From a virus, in the IMG/VR virus record IMGVR_UViG_3300025133_000147, positions 1-52,763 of that record: a stretch of DNA of 52,763 nt; one strand, written 5' to 3'. The position numbers and the translations under genes are program-made. The notes beneath the pieces are model-generated. The model saw only the letters and a list, made by a program, of their open reading frames with translations, was not told the origin of the DNA and did no database searches. This document shows positions 37,342 through 46,007 of this stretch, one piece after another (the stretch's first letter is position 1; every line of letters starts with the position of its first letter).

Positions 37342-37370
37342 TTGACTGTGTCGGCGTAGTGTAGTACTGT
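37342..37370 (+). promoter_or_regulatory. Candidate promoter for the replication operon
   Basis: TTGACT, 17 bases, TACTGT, placed after the candidate terminator and 175 bp before the 37,544 gene. The -10 is poor. Confidence 0.4.
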
Positions 37371-37543
37371 GGTTGAGTCGTTAGCTTGTAAGAGCACGCG
37401 CCAGCCTATGTGGCCTCCTTGGGATAGCTTCCTGAGGAGGTCAGGCTGAGCAGCGGACTTGTAGTGCTGATGATTAGGCTGGTCTTCTTATTGAAGGCTT
37501 CTTTCGTTGATGCTCTTTGTTGGGCTTAGTGTGGAGTTGTGTG

Positions 37544-38002
37544 ATGGATACGACAGATCCTTTAGTTATTTCTGGTTTCATGAGTGAGCATTGGGGTCGT
37601 AAAGCAGGAAACCCTGCTTCACTCCCTACTTGGGTTAGGCATGCTCAGAAGATCTTCCCTGACGTAGACCTACTCGCTGAGATACGTCTAGCGATGATGT
37701 GGGAGATGGAGAGGCCAAGTAGAGAGAAGAAGAACGTCAGGATGTTCATGTCTCGCTGGTTTAAGCGGGCTCAAGAGAGCGCAGAGAAGAAAGGCAGAGG
37801 GACTGTTGTTGTCTCTATTGACTCAGCTAGATGGCTGAAGAGGAACAACAGAAAGCCTGAGCTAAAGCTAACTAGGTGGATGGACAGCAGAGGGCCACTC
37901 ACTGAGGAACTCATTAAGAAGTACTGCTCGTACTACGGTGTCCCTGCTCCTGATGACATAGACGTTGTTGTCTCTATCTACAACGTGAAGGCAGGTGCGT
38001 AG
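37544..38002 (+). CDS. Replication protein, possible helicase loader/replisome organiser
   Basis: 152 aa from the ATG at 37,544 (GGAG seven bases upstream). The segment PSREKKNVRMFMSRWFKRAQ resembles the small C-terminal domain of DnaT-like and phage replisome organiser proteins, which contact helicase and single-stranded DNA. Its stop overlaps the GTG of the DnaB-like gene (TAGTG), as expected for a loader-helicase pair. No ATPase motif, so it is not DnaC-like. The role is inferred from this motif and linkage. Confidence 0.6.
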   Translation: MDTTDPLVISGFMSEHWGRKAGNPASLPTWVRHAQKIFPDVDLLAEIRLAMMWEMERPSREKKNVRMFMSRWFKRAQESAEKKGRGTVVVSIDSARWLKRNNRKPELKLTRWMDSRGPLTEELIKKYCSYYGVPAPDDIDVVVSIYNVKAGA

Positions 38003-39282
38003 TGGCTTTTGACTCAGAGAAAGCCATCCTCGCTCTTTGCTTGAGGAGCCCCATTGTTGTTGATGAAGCTACTGCTGTTGGAGTTAAGAGAGACCACTTC
38101 TCCTCTCCTACTCACCGCTTGTTCTGGTCTGCCTTTGTAGAAGACAGAGAGAGAGGCGTCGGCCCAGACAGAGCCACTCTGACTGAGCGGTTCGCTGACA
38201 ACGTGGGGGACAGAAGGCACTTCACTGACTGGCAGCACTTCGGGAAGGTGGTGGACGACATCACCTCTGTCCCTGCTATCAGGAAGAACGTAGAGCACTA
38301 CGTCTCTAACGTGATTGAAACGGCGCGTAGGCAATACATGGTTGATGCGGCTAGACGTATCCTTGACCACGAAGAGAACGGCTCCCCCTTCTCTGAGCTA
38401 ATTAAGCTGTCGAGCACCATCACAAACCTAGCCTCCTGGGCTCCTGAGGGCCGTTCAGAGCCACGGACAGCCCACGACATCACTAAGGACTACCTAGACG
38501 ACCTACAGGCCCAGAGGATGGGCTTGAAGACGAACACGCTTATCTCCACTGGTATCCCTGCTCTAGACAGCATCCTCAAAGTCAGACCTGGGCAGATGGT
38601 GATTATCGGTGGCAGGCCCAAGATGGGTAAGAGCGCTGTGATGATGACCCTTCTCTCTAACATCGCTAGATACAACGGGGCTCCTACGCTCTCTATCAGT
38701 GCTGAGATGAACGAGATGCAGATTGGAGAGAGGATTGCGATGTCTGAGGCGAACCTAGGAGAGACCGCAGAAGACCTAGAGGGAGTTAGAAGTAAGATCT
38801 TGTCTCGCTGGGACGGTCTGCCTGTCTATTACGACGATAAACCTAAGAGCCTAGGCGCTGCTCTCATGTCTATCCGCATGCAGAAGAGCAATCTAGACAT
38901 CTGTGCCGCTGCAGTGGACTACCTACAGCTTCTGAAGCTCCCTAAGGAGAACAGCAGAGAGCGACAAGTGGCTGAAGCTAGCTCTGCCTTCAAGAGACTG
39001 TCTATGGAGCTTAATATTCCTATCTTTGTGCTCGCTCAGCTGAACCGTAGCTGCGAATACAGGGAGAATAAGCGCCCCATGCTCTCAGACCTTCGTGACT
39101 CAGGCCAAATTGAGCAAGATGCAGACGCTGTCATCTTCGTTTACCGCCATTCCATCTACGATGAGGACCATGAGCCTGTCTCTGACCTTGAGATGATCGT
39201 AAGAGCCCAGAGAAACGGTCCTACAGGCACCGCTCACTGCTCTTGGGAGCCCGGTAACGGCTGGATAACGAGCAGACGATGA
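38002..39282 (+). CDS. DnaB-type replicative helicase
   Basis: A 426-aa protein, GTG start. Residues 1-100 are the helical DnaB N-domain (FDSEKAILALCLRSP). The RecA-like C-domain carries Walker A GGRPKMGKS at about 203-211, SAEMNEMQIGERIA (H1a-type motif), Walker B AAVDYLQLLK at about 304-313, VLAQLNRSCEYRENKRP and the GQIEQDADAVIF arginine-finger/H4 segment. It unwinds DNA at the phage fork. With no phage polymerase or primase visible, it probably recruits host primase and polymerase III. Confidence 0.95.
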   Translation: MAFDSEKAILALCLRSPIVVDEATAVGVKRDHFSSPTHRLFWSAFVEDRERGVGPDRATLTERFADNVGDRRHFTDWQHFGKVVDDITSVPAIRKNVEHYVSNVIETARRQYMVDAARRILDHEENGSPFSELIKLSSTITNLASWAPEGRSEPRTAHDITKDYLDDLQAQRMGLKTNTLISTGIPALDSILKVRPGQMVIIGGRPKMGKSAVMMTLLSNIARYNGAPTLSISAEMNEMQIGERIAMSEANLGETAEDLEGVRSKILSRWDGLPVYYDDKPKSLGAALMSIRMQKSNLDICAAAVDYLQLLKLPKENSRERQVAEASSAFKRLSMELNIPIFVLAQLNRSCEYRENKRPMLSDLRDSGQIEQDADAVIFVYRHSIYDEDHEPVSDLEMIVRAQRNGPTGTAHCSWEPGNGWITSRR

Positions 39283-39680
39283 GTGACACGCTACTCAGGC
39301 TGTTTTCTTACGAGTACGGCAAGGACCACTGCCGCCTTCACGACCTTCCCTACGAAGACTGGCGCTTATTCGCCGCAAAGACCTACGCATACGCAGTAGA
39401 GCGCGGAGCGAAGGACGGACTACTCATTGTGGCAAGCTGGTTAGCCATGAGAGCCGCTACTTTAGGCTGGATGGACGACTTCGCACGCTGGGCAGCTAAG
39501 GCTCACTCTGTTGGGACTCCAGACAGCGCCCTCATAGAGTCTCCTCGCTTCAGGGCGGCTTCTGTGAAGCTAGTGCGAGAGGAGCGCCTGTATGCGGCTG
39601 CTAAGGTGTTCAGGCGGGAGTACGAGGAGGCGTTTGGCTACCCTCTGCACCTCATTACTATGGCAATGGAGATGAGATGA
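39279..39680 (+). CDS. Unknown protein between helicase and resolvase
   Basis: A 133-aa protein coupled on both sides (ATGA overlaps). Helical and rich in Ala, Arg and aromatics (DWRLFAAKTYAYAVERGAKD, then VASWLAMRAATLGWMDDFAR). Possibly a small replication accessory factor. No domain recognised. Confidence 0.6.
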   Translation: MSDTLLRLFSYEYGKDHCRLHDLPYEDWRLFAAKTYAYAVERGAKDGLLIVASWLAMRAATLGWMDDFARWAAKAHSVGTPDSALIESPRFRAASVKLVREERLYAAAKVFRREYEEAFGYPLHLITMAMEMR

Positions 39681-40177
39681 GGGTGTTTGTTGGTGCTGAC
39701 CCCGGCATGACTGGCGGGCTAGCCGCTGTAGACGCAGAGGGGAACCTCCTCTCTGTAATCGCCATGCCTAGAGTGAACGGGAGCGCTGGCCCTCAGGACT
39801 ATCATGCGATTAAGGCATGGTTCGCTGAGATGAAGGGGCTAGGGAAGGTTGAGGCTGCTCTAGAGAAGATCTCAGTCAGACCCGGTGAGGGGGTCAAGTC
39901 CACACTTACCGCAGGCACAAATTGGGGGTTCCTCAAGGGAATGCTTGTCGCAATCGGGGCGCGCTATGTAGAGCCCACCCCTCAAGCCTGGAAAAAAGCG
40001 CTCTCTCTCCCGAAGAGGTCTGGAAAAGAGAGGAAGCAAGGAAAGGAAGACGCAGTAGTCCTCGCTACTCAGCTCTTCCCTGGCATCGACCTCACACCAG
40101 GGCGTAAGAGAGTCCCACATGATGGTATGGCTGACGCTGTGCTTATTGCTGAGTATGCGAGAAGGACGCTAGGGTGA
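39677..40177 (+). CDS. RuvC-like Holliday junction resolvase
   Basis: A 166-aa protein of the RNase H/RuvC fold: GADPGMTGG with Asp8, EAALEKISVRPGEG with Glu63 and the C-terminal HDGMADAVLIAEY with His148, Asp149 and Asp153. Basic segment KRSGKERKQGKED lies near the active site. It resolves branched DNA before packaging. Its 3' end overlaps the convergent gene at 40,169 by 9 bases, leaving no room for a terminator. Confidence 0.88.
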   Translation: MRVFVGADPGMTGGLAAVDAEGNLLSVIAMPRVNGSAGPQDYHAIKAWFAEMKGLGKVEAALEKISVRPGEGVKSTLTAGTNWGFLKGMLVAIGARYVEPTPQAWKKALSLPKRSGKERKQGKEDAVVLATQLFPGIDLTPGRKRVPHDGMADAVLIAEYARRTLG

Positions 40178-40954
40178 GATCTCAAGCGGCTCAAAGTCTT
40201 CTGCGATAGCCACGTAAGGAGCGCCTTGTCTGAGGTATCTCTCTACTTCAAGAGCCTGCTCAATACCTTGGAGGTTTTCCGCTGCCTGACTCCTAGCTCG
40301 CTCTCTCGCCATCTCTGACAGCAGAGCTTCTACGTCACCCTGAGTTTGGATGGACTCGTCCCTAAACACAGAGCCCTCTGGCTGGAAGGCTCCCCCAGGC
40401 ACAAGCCTTGGCTCTGTTTGAGCCGTAGGGTTCCCCGCTGACCTAGCGTAGGCTCTTCCTGCTGGCCCAGACACAGCCCCAGCAGTACCCATAGCTAGAG
40501 TTAGTGGCACGGCTGGCTTCAGAGCCCCCCTAGCTGCTGCCCGAAGGGCGCTAGGTCGAGCTACTGTTGAGGGCGTGGGCGCTCCACGAAGAGCGGCAGA
40601 GAGCCTCTGCTCAGCGGCAGCTTCCGCAGCCTGCTGCGCCCCCCTGTCTATAGCCTGCTCTTGAAGGGCACCCTGAATGAGAGGCCCAACAGTCCCCCCC
40701 GCTCTCCCTGCTGGGTTAACGAGTCTTAAGTAGGCTTCGTTAGAGAGCCTTCTTCCTCCGTGCCCCCCATCAGCGAATTCCCGAAGGATGGTCTCAGGGC
40801 CTCTCCCCCAGTACATGCCTCCCGCAGCAGCAGGCCCAGCAAGGTCTAGCGGGACACCCACACCACGAAGAAACGACTCAACAGGCCCCGCCATAGAGCT
40901 TCGCTCCTGTGGGGCATAGAGGGGGGTTCTTGTTTGGACTGACTTGGGAGGCAT
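40169..40954 (-). CDS. Ala/Arg-rich probable virion protein, unknown
   Basis: A 261-aa protein with a Gly-rich hydrophobic segment (DLAGPAAAGGMYWGRG) and long Ala/Arg/Glu helices (RGAQQAAEAAAEQRLSAALR). Composition resembles the internal virion proteins of the plus-strand block. It starts 2 bases after the end of the 384-aa gene, so both are co-expressed. Convergent with the replication operon. Function not known. Confidence 0.55.
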   Translation of the reverse strand: MPPKSVQTRTPLYAPQERSSMAGPVESFLRGVGVPLDLAGPAAAGGMYWGRGPETILREFADGGHGGRRLSNEAYLRLVNPAGRAGGTVGPLIQGALQEQAIDRGAQQAAEAAAEQRLSAALRGAPTPSTVARPSALRAAARGALKPAVPLTLAMGTAGAVSGPAGRAYARSAGNPTAQTEPRLVPGGAFQPEGSVFRDESIQTQGDVEALLSEMARERARSQAAENLQGIEQALEVERYLRQGAPYVAIAEDFEPLEISP

Positions 40955-40956
40955 GG

Positions 40957-42111
40957 TTATCGTCCTTGAAGCCCGCGAACAGGGCCTAGGTAGTTGCTGA
41001 TTTCCTCAATCCTGGCTCCAGGCTGCAAGGTGCCGGGTCCGTGGAGAGCGTTAACCTCGTCAATGTACTTCTGACGAAGGGCTTCTTTCCTGACGTTCTT
41101 AGCCTCAATCTGAGCTAGGAGGTCTTCTTGACTGAGAGCCTGCTGATACTCTCCAGGGAGGTTGAAGACCCCGGCTGAGCGCGGCTGTCCTGCTGCGTAC
41201 CCAGCAAGGGCAGAGGCTGCTCCGACTCCAGCGCCTATCGTTGCGTCCATGAGGAGGCTTGCCGGGCTGAAGGCGGATTTAAGCATCTTCTTTACCCCCC
41301 CAGCACGAAGGAATGCTTTAGCCCGTTCGCCAGGCGGCACATTCGACATATCGGGGGCTCGTGGCGGCACATGCGCCGTGGATGCCGGACCTCCTGCGGC
41401 CATGATCTCGTCTAGGTCAACCTTCGCCAACTCCTCTGGTGTGATGTCGAACAGGGGGCTTGTGTGAGGCGCGCCTACGAGATCCCCATCAATGTCCCGG
41501 TAAAACTCTCTCGGAACAAACGGTATACCCTTCTCCTGAAGCTTCTCGTAGACGCGCCTGGACATAGAGTTGAGGCTTGAGTCGGACGAGTACCCAAGGC
41601 CCATCTTCTGCGCCTCCTGAAGGGCTCGGAGGTATCCAGTGAACCCAGTCTCCTGGCCGCGAAGAACGCCTCGCGGAAGGCTGCTATAAGTGACTACGAG
41701 TCGTTCGGGGTCTACCCGGTGACTGAGGGGTCGGTGCCTCCGCATCCCTGGGAGATGGACCGACAACCTCCCTCTAGCGCCTGGATTCTTCGTGTATTGA
41801 TCGACAAACATGGCATCAGCCAGATCCCCATACGTGCTACCCCCAACGTTGACCTTCCTGCCGCCACCGAGATCGACCTCCGTGGTCCGGCCCCTGTCCG
41901 CTATGAAAGGGTCAGACCATAACTCGGAGCCGCCACGGATAGCCCTGAGAGGCGGACCCCCGATGGAACCTCCCAATGACCCAGCCTGAGCAGCCGCAAG
42001 GGCTAGTTCGTAGGTTGGTAGCTCTTGCTCAGGGTCAATACGAATCTGAGTAGACTCAGCAGGAGACAAGTCTAGGAGGGGAAGGCTTCTACGAAAACCG
42101 GGGGAAGGCAT
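40957..42111 (-). CDS. Probable polyvalent/virion protein with GNAT-like segment
   Basis: A 384-aa protein. The middle part (about 135-195) has a strand, then LRALQEAQKMGLGYSSDSSL followed by SMSRRVYEKLQEKGIPF. This helix-SD-x-S-x(4-6)-VY-x-L-x-x-x-G pattern is found in acetyltransferase-like domains of large phage virion proteins. A Gly/Ala hydrophobic helix (MDATIGAGVGAASALAGYAA) and a charged coil follow. It lies apart from the main structural block and on the opposite strand. Catalysis is not demonstrable from sequence. Confidence 0.5.
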   Translation of the reverse strand: MPSPGFRRSLPLLDLSPAESTQIRIDPEQELPTYELALAAAQAGSLGGSIGGPPLRAIRGGSELWSDPFIADRGRTTEVDLGGGRKVNVGGSTYGDLADAMFVDQYTKNPGARGRLSVHLPGMRRHRPLSHRVDPERLVVTYSSLPRGVLRGQETGFTGYLRALQEAQKMGLGYSSDSSLNSMSRRVYEKLQEKGIPFVPREFYRDIDGDLVGAPHTSPLFDITPEELAKVDLDEIMAAGGPASTAHVPPRAPDMSNVPPGERAKAFLRAGGVKKMLKSAFSPASLLMDATIGAGVGAASALAGYAAGQPRSAGVFNLPGEYQQALSQEDLLAQIEAKNVRKEALRQKYIDEVNALHGPGTLQPGARIEEISNYLGPVRGLQGR

Positions 42112-42113
42112 GG

Positions 42114-42365
42114 TTAGTAAGCGCCCTTAAGCGCCTCTTCCATAGGACCAATGACTCCCTTGCGCTTCTTACCCTTAGGCTTCTCTTTCTTCTGAGCTTT
42201 CATCACCTTACGGCGCATAGGCTTACGAGAGTGCTTAGGCACAGGAGGACCGCCGATGTTCACGACGATCTTAACTCCAGGCATCTGAGGCTCATCATGG
42301 TGCTCCTCAGCCTCCTTGATCGCCTTCTCTACGTCCTCAACGAGATGCTTCTTAGGGATGTTCAT
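42114..42365 (-). CDS. Lys-rich small protein
   Basis: An 83-aa protein with an acidic helical N-terminus (LVEDVEKAIKEAEEHHDEP), a short beta part (VKIVVNIGGPPVPKHSRKP) and a strongly basic tail (KAQKKEKPKGKKRKG). Basic proteins of this kind may condense packaged DNA or bind terminase. It ends 3 bases before the 384-aa gene. Confidence 0.6.
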   Translation of the reverse strand: MNIPKKHLVEDVEKAIKEAEEHHDEPQMPGVKIVVNIGGPPVPKHSRKPMRRKVMKAQKKEKPKGKKRKGVIGPMEEALKGAY

Positions 42366-42408
42366 TAGTATTTCTTCCTTCTAGATTGGGATGCCTTGAT
42401 AGATATCA

Positions 42409-42540
42409 TTAGTACTTACCTTTAGCCCCACCGGGCTTAAGCTTCTTGCGAGCAGTGTTCATGCGCTTAACGCTCTGCCGCTTAGGGAGGCACTTAGCTG
42501 CCCCAGCCTTCTTCTTCGGTGACTTCTTCTTAACTGCCAT
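42409..42540 (-). CDS. 43-aa lysine-rich microprotein
   Basis: A small gene with an ATG at 42,540. About one third of residues are Lys or Arg (AVKKKSPKKKAGAAK, then KRMNTARKKLKPGG), like a histone tail or protamine. It is the first gene of the minus-strand block that diverges from the packaging genes. The ribosome site is weak. Probable nucleic-acid binding. Confidence 0.6.
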   Translation of the reverse strand: MAVKKKSPKKKAGAAKCLPKRQSVKRMNTARKKLKPGGAKGKY

Positions 42541-42597
42541 TTTCTTGCCCTATCTGGGTGCCTTGTTTATTGTGTCGGCACACCTACTGGAGAAGTA

Positions 42598-42927
42598 ATG
42601 TTTAATCCTAGCGAACTTACAGTGAAACAAGCCAGAGCCCGTCTCTGTGAACTTGATATTGCTGGCCTTGAGGAACTTCTTCAAGCAGAGATTGACGGTA
42701 AGCACCGAAGCTCCCTCATGGCAGACATCGGTAGAAACATCGACATGATTAAGACAGCTGAAGAGTCTGAGGCTGCTGAAGAAGAAGCTGTAGAGGTGGT
42801 TGAGGCTAAGCCTGAGCCTAAGGCTGAGCCTGTCTGCATCATCTCAGAGACTGAGTGGTTCAGGTTCCCCCGTGGTGTGCGAAAGGGCTGGGAACGACTC
42901 GATGACGGGACGTTCAAGAAAAGGTGA
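42598..42927 (+). CDS. First packaging-block protein, unknown
   Basis: A 109-aa protein with GGAG before ATG. N-terminal helices (TVKQARARLCELDIAGLEEL), an acidic Glu/Pro/Lys linker (EVVEAKPEPKAEP) and a C-terminal RFPRGVRKGWERLDDGTF segment. It heads a coupled chain leading to terminase; a small DNA-packaging or head accessory role is likely. Confidence 0.6.
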   Translation: MFNPSELTVKQARARLCELDIAGLEELLQAEIDGKHRSSLMADIGRNIDMIKTAEESEAAEEEAVEVVEAKPEPKAEPVCIISETEWFRFPRGVRKGWERLDDGTFKKR

Positions 42928-43301
42928 GCAAGCGTTGCACCAAGTGTGATGAGTCTCTCCCTCTTTCTTCTTTCCACCGAGACTCAAGGTCTAAGGACGG
43001 TAGGCGGGCTAGCTGTGCCCCTTGTGTGGCTAAGTCGAGCAGAGCTAGGTCTGAAGCTGAGCCTGTTTGGGACCCTAGCGTCACCCACAAAACATGCACT
43101 AAGTGCAACCTCATCCTCCATATTGATGACTTCGGGGTAGCCCGCAGAATGATGGATGGCAGGAACTCTCGTTGTAGAGTGTGCTGCTCAGAGGCCACTG
43201 CTGAGTGGCAGAGGTCAGACGTGGGTCGAGTGAAGCACGCTGAAGCGGTTAGGCGCTATAGAGAGCGCAAGAAGTGGGGAGATAGTGGCGGGAGTCCCTG
43301 A
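42924..43301 (+). CDS. Double zinc-finger protein (endonuclease VII/HNH-like cysteine pattern)
   Basis: A 125-aa protein, GTG start on a GTGA overlap. Two copies of the same module: CTKCDESLPLSSFHRDSRSK...CAPC at residues 5-34 and CTKCNLILHIDDF...CRVC at about 57-87, then a basic helix (RVKHAEAVRRYRERKKWG). This C-x-x-C-x(3-5)-L-x-x-F-x(n)-C-x-x-C module occurs in phage HNH/endonuclease VII-like proteins, but no HNH triad follows. A DNA-binding partner of the terminase is plausible. Confidence 0.65.
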   Translation: MSKRCTKCDESLPLSSFHRDSRSKDGRRASCAPCVAKSSRARSEAEPVWDPSVTHKTCTKCNLILHIDDFGVARRMMDGRNSRCRVCCSEATAEWQRSDVGRVKHAEAVRRYRERKKWGDSGGSP

Positions 43302-43758
43302 GTTTGCTGATGACTATGAGCGGTATGACTGGGAGATCTACCAACGCTATCGGTGCATGGACAAGAGAGACAGGTGGCCCTCAGCAGACGGCACCTTTGT
43401 ACTCGGACCTCCCCTCCCTCCTGATGCCCTCGTATTCACTCACGACAAAGCTACAGAAGCGTTCAAGCTAGCTACAGCTAAGGGCTACTTAGCCATGATC
43501 CCCTGCTCTACTGAGCTTGGGATTAGTAAGATTATAATGAGACGAATCTTCGACAGGATGAACGGGCTAGACATAGCCTTTGTCGTGTACGAAGGAACGA
43601 AGGCGGGGAGCAGGTACCACTGCCGAATGGTTCACAAGAAGAGCATCGCGTACATGAAAAAGACGCTTCCGCTCTGGATAAGGGAGTCTAGACGTGGCGG
43701 TCAAAAAACGAACCCAGAGAACGTCCGACGAATTAGGAGAGGCGGAACTTCTTCTTGA
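43285..43758 (+). CDS. Candidate small terminase subunit or DNA-binding protein
   Basis: A 157-aa protein, GTG start inside the previous gene, ending inside terL (65-base overlap). It has a helical central part (DKATEAFKLATAKGYLAMIP, then GISKIIMRRIFDRMNG) and a basic C-terminus (WIRESRRGGQKTNPENVRRI). Immediate linkage to the large terminase suggests the small subunit, but I cannot see a clear HTH, so this is tentative. Confidence 0.45.
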   Translation: MAGVPEFADDYERYDWEIYQRYRCMDKRDRWPSADGTFVLGPPLPPDALVFTHDKATEAFKLATAKGYLAMIPCSTELGISKIIMRRIFDRMNGLDIAFVVYEGTKAGSRYHCRMVHKKSIAYMKKTLPLWIRESRRGGQKTNPENVRRIRRGGTSS

Positions 43759-45634
43759 CGAGAACAAGGACTTCACCACCTTCGCGGAGAAGAACCTGTT
43801 CATCCAGACTAAGAAGGGTGAGCTAATCCCGTTCAAGCTGAACAAGAGCCAAGTGCTCAGACAGAAGATGCTTGATGAGATGGATGCAGCAGGAATACCC
43901 ATCAGAGTCTGGGAGGCCAAGGCTAGGCAGGCAGGGTGCAGTACCCACGTCCAAGGCTGGATGTTCCACAGGTGTGTGACGAGGCGTGATGAGGCTGGGT
44001 TGATTGCTGCCCACGCAGACCACGCTGTTCACAGCATCTTTACAAAGACAAAGCTCTTCTTAGACAACCTCCCTGCCCGTCTTCAGCCACTAACGAAGTA
44101 CAACAACAGGGCTGAATTAGACTTCAGAGCGCCTGTTGGCCCTAACGGTCTACGAAGCAGACTTACAGTGATGACTGCGAAGAGTGCAGAAGACGCTCGC
44201 GGAACGACAGCTAGGCTCGCTCACTTCTCAGAGGTAGCCTTCTATAAGCAACCAGAGCGTTACTTTTTAGCCACGCTCCAGTCTATGCCTGACGAGCCAG
44301 GGACCTTTGCCTTTGCCGAGTCTACCTGTAACGGCTCAGGAGACTTTCACCACACAATGTACCTAGGTGCCAGGGTCTGGAACGAGGAGCCCTACCCCTG
44401 GATGCCGCTTAAGAAGAAGTACCCAGGAGACCCCGACTCAACTTGGTTCGCCTACTTCACTCCGTGGTTTATTGTTGATGAGTACACTCGTCCTCTTAAG
44501 TGTTCTCCAGAGGAGTTTGAGAAGTCTATTAACCCAGAAGAGAGGGCTCTTCTTGAGAACTTCGGGGAGTGGATTGACCTAGAGAACCTGTCATGGCGAA
44601 GAGAGACGATTGCTTCCAAGTGTGGTGGCTCAGTAGAGAGATTCCATCAGGAGTACCCAAGCACTGACGAGGAGGCTTTCAGCGCCTCAGGCTCTCCTGT
44701 GTTCGACAGGGACGCCGTCCAGGCTCAGAAGAACATTCATGGGTGTTGGTGCGAGATGTGTCTCCCGTACTCTGGCGCTATTAAGCCCGCTGAGAATGTG
44801 GCTCCTCCACATAAGTGGTACGAAATAAGGGATATAAGCAACTACCCGCTAGGGAGAGAGCGTCTTTACTCCACCTACAAGCCAGTTCTTGATGAGGCGT
44901 CTGACGGTATGGGGAGGATGTCTGTTTGGGAGGACCCAGAGCCAGGGTGTCGGTACATAGTTAGCGCTGACGTTAGCAAGGGGACTGGGAGTGGGGACTG
45001 GGACCACCTGTGTGTCTTCAACTTAGCCACCCTTGAGCAGGTTGCTGAGTGGAGGGGCAAGATTGAGTTAGACGCTCTGTCCCCCCTGTGTCTTCTTGTC
45101 GCCATTTACTACAACAACGCCATTCTAGCCCCAGAGGTGACTGGCCTTGGGGCTGGTCTGATTGCTCTGCTTGAGCGCTCTAGGTATTGGAACCTGTACA
45201 GGCGAATCACTACAGACACGCTTGGTGGTCCTGGGATCCACCTTGGGTGGGACACGAACAGAAAGACAAAGCCTGCGATGGTTGGTCTGATGCAGAAGTC
45301 TATCAAGGAGGCTTATGTAAAAATTAGGTCGCGGGCTGTACTTGATGAGATGGAGGCGTACACGCGCACCGTCCTCTATAGCCGTGACGGCATTGATTCC
45401 TTGCAGGCGAGGATGGGCGCTCCCCCTGGAAAGAATGATGACGCTTGTGTGTCAGCGATGATTGCTGTGGCAGTCGCCCACTACACCCCTGGAGGCATGA
45501 CGAAGATCAATGCCACAGAAGTGGACATGGACAGGGCTATGGACCACAACCAGTGGTCAGATGAGGACTGGTCTACTTACGAGCAGAGTCAGTCTGCTAC
45601 GAGAAGGCTACTCAGTGGGAAGAGGCGGCAGTAA
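43694..45634 (+). CDS. terL: Terminase large subunit
   Basis: 646 aa, GTG start. The ATPase part has a variant Walker A KARQAGCST at about 75-83, lacking Lys before Ser/Thr but with the upstream basic residue seen in many phage terminases. A Walker B-like LAHFSEVAF and the following coupling region come next. The nuclease domain shows VSADVSKGTGSGD at about 424 and GKNDDACVSAM at about 579, the acidic metal-binding residues. It pumps DNA through the portal and cuts it. The 3' end overlaps the opposing 45,612 gene by 23 bases. Confidence 0.93.
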   Translation: MAVKKRTQRTSDELGEAELLLDENKDFTTFAEKNLFIQTKKGELIPFKLNKSQVLRQKMLDEMDAAGIPIRVWEAKARQAGCSTHVQGWMFHRCVTRRDEAGLIAAHADHAVHSIFTKTKLFLDNLPARLQPLTKYNNRAELDFRAPVGPNGLRSRLTVMTAKSAEDARGTTARLAHFSEVAFYKQPERYFLATLQSMPDEPGTFAFAESTCNGSGDFHHTMYLGARVWNEEPYPWMPLKKKYPGDPDSTWFAYFTPWFIVDEYTRPLKCSPEEFEKSINPEERALLENFGEWIDLENLSWRRETIASKCGGSVERFHQEYPSTDEEAFSASGSPVFDRDAVQAQKNIHGCWCEMCLPYSGAIKPAENVAPPHKWYEIRDISNYPLGRERLYSTYKPVLDEASDGMGRMSVWEDPEPGCRYIVSADVSKGTGSGDWDHLCVFNLATLEQVAEWRGKIELDALSPLCLLVAIYYNNAILAPEVTGLGAGLIALLERSRYWNLYRRITTDTLGGPGIHLGWDTNRKTKPAMVGLMQKSIKEAYVKIRSRAVLDEMEAYTRTVLYSRDGIDSLQARMGAPPGKNDDACVSAMIAVAVAHYTPGGMTKINATEVDMDRAMDHNQWSDEDWSTYEQSQSATRRLLSGKRRQ

Positions 45635-45992
45635 GCCCGTAGACTCCCCACCCTGTCTTCACGATGTCGCCTGGATTCTTGTATACAACCTCGTACACAT
45701 CCTCTTTCGGCAGGCCGCTAGCCTCTACGATGTCCTTTAAGCGCATCTCCCCCTGCTTCCTAAGGAGAGCTTCGATGGCATCCCTGGTGGGGTGCGCTGT
45801 CGGAGCCTTCTCTTCGTTAGGGCTTGGGATGTCAACGCTTGCTGCTATCGCGGCTCCGAAACGACCGCAGTGCCAACAGCGGACCTCTCTAAAGTTAGAC
45901 CGCTCAGCGATGTCGTAGATGGCTGACTTTGTTGTCCAGGCAAAATCCCTGCTGCACAGCGGGCTCACACACTTCATGTCGTAAATACGCAT
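45612..45992 (-). CDS. Zinc-ribbon plus winged-helix protein
   Basis: A 126-aa protein. Cys8, Cys13 (CVSPLC) and CWHC at about 39-42 form a zinc ribbon; residues about 68-120 form a winged helix (TRDAIEALLRKQGEMRLKDI, then GLPKEDVYEVVYKNPGDIV, WGVYGL). It lies 15 bases after the portal gene on the same strand and overlaps terL antiparallel. A DNA-binding regulator or packaging factor; no exact family recognised. Confidence 0.65.
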   Translation of the reverse strand: MRIYDMKCVSPLCSRDFAWTTKSAIYDIAERSNFREVRCWHCGRFGAAIAASVDIPSPNEEKAPTAHPTRDAIEALLRKQGEMRLKDIVEASGLPKEDVYEVVYKNPGDIVKTGWGVYGLTAASSH

Positions 45993-46007
45993 TACTTCCC
46001 CTTAGTT

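Larger units (their letters stand above)
37073..37543. other. Non-coding gap with triplet repeats, terminator and promoter
   Basis: About 470 bp without a gene. In order: pyrimidine-rich tracts, an 89-bp AGT/ACT triplet array, a G/C-rich stem followed by a T tract (terminator candidate), a TTGACT promoter candidate, and a hairpin at 37,416-37,442 (CCTCCT with AGGAGG arms) whose GGAGG lies about 100 bases before the next start codon. Confidence 0.55.

Noticed and set aside
37370-37450. tRNA-like D-arm (TTAGCTTGTAAGAGCA) in the gap before the replication genes
   Set aside because: No acceptor or anticodon stem can be built around it; the downstream CCTCCT/AGGAGG hairpin does not fit tRNA geometry.
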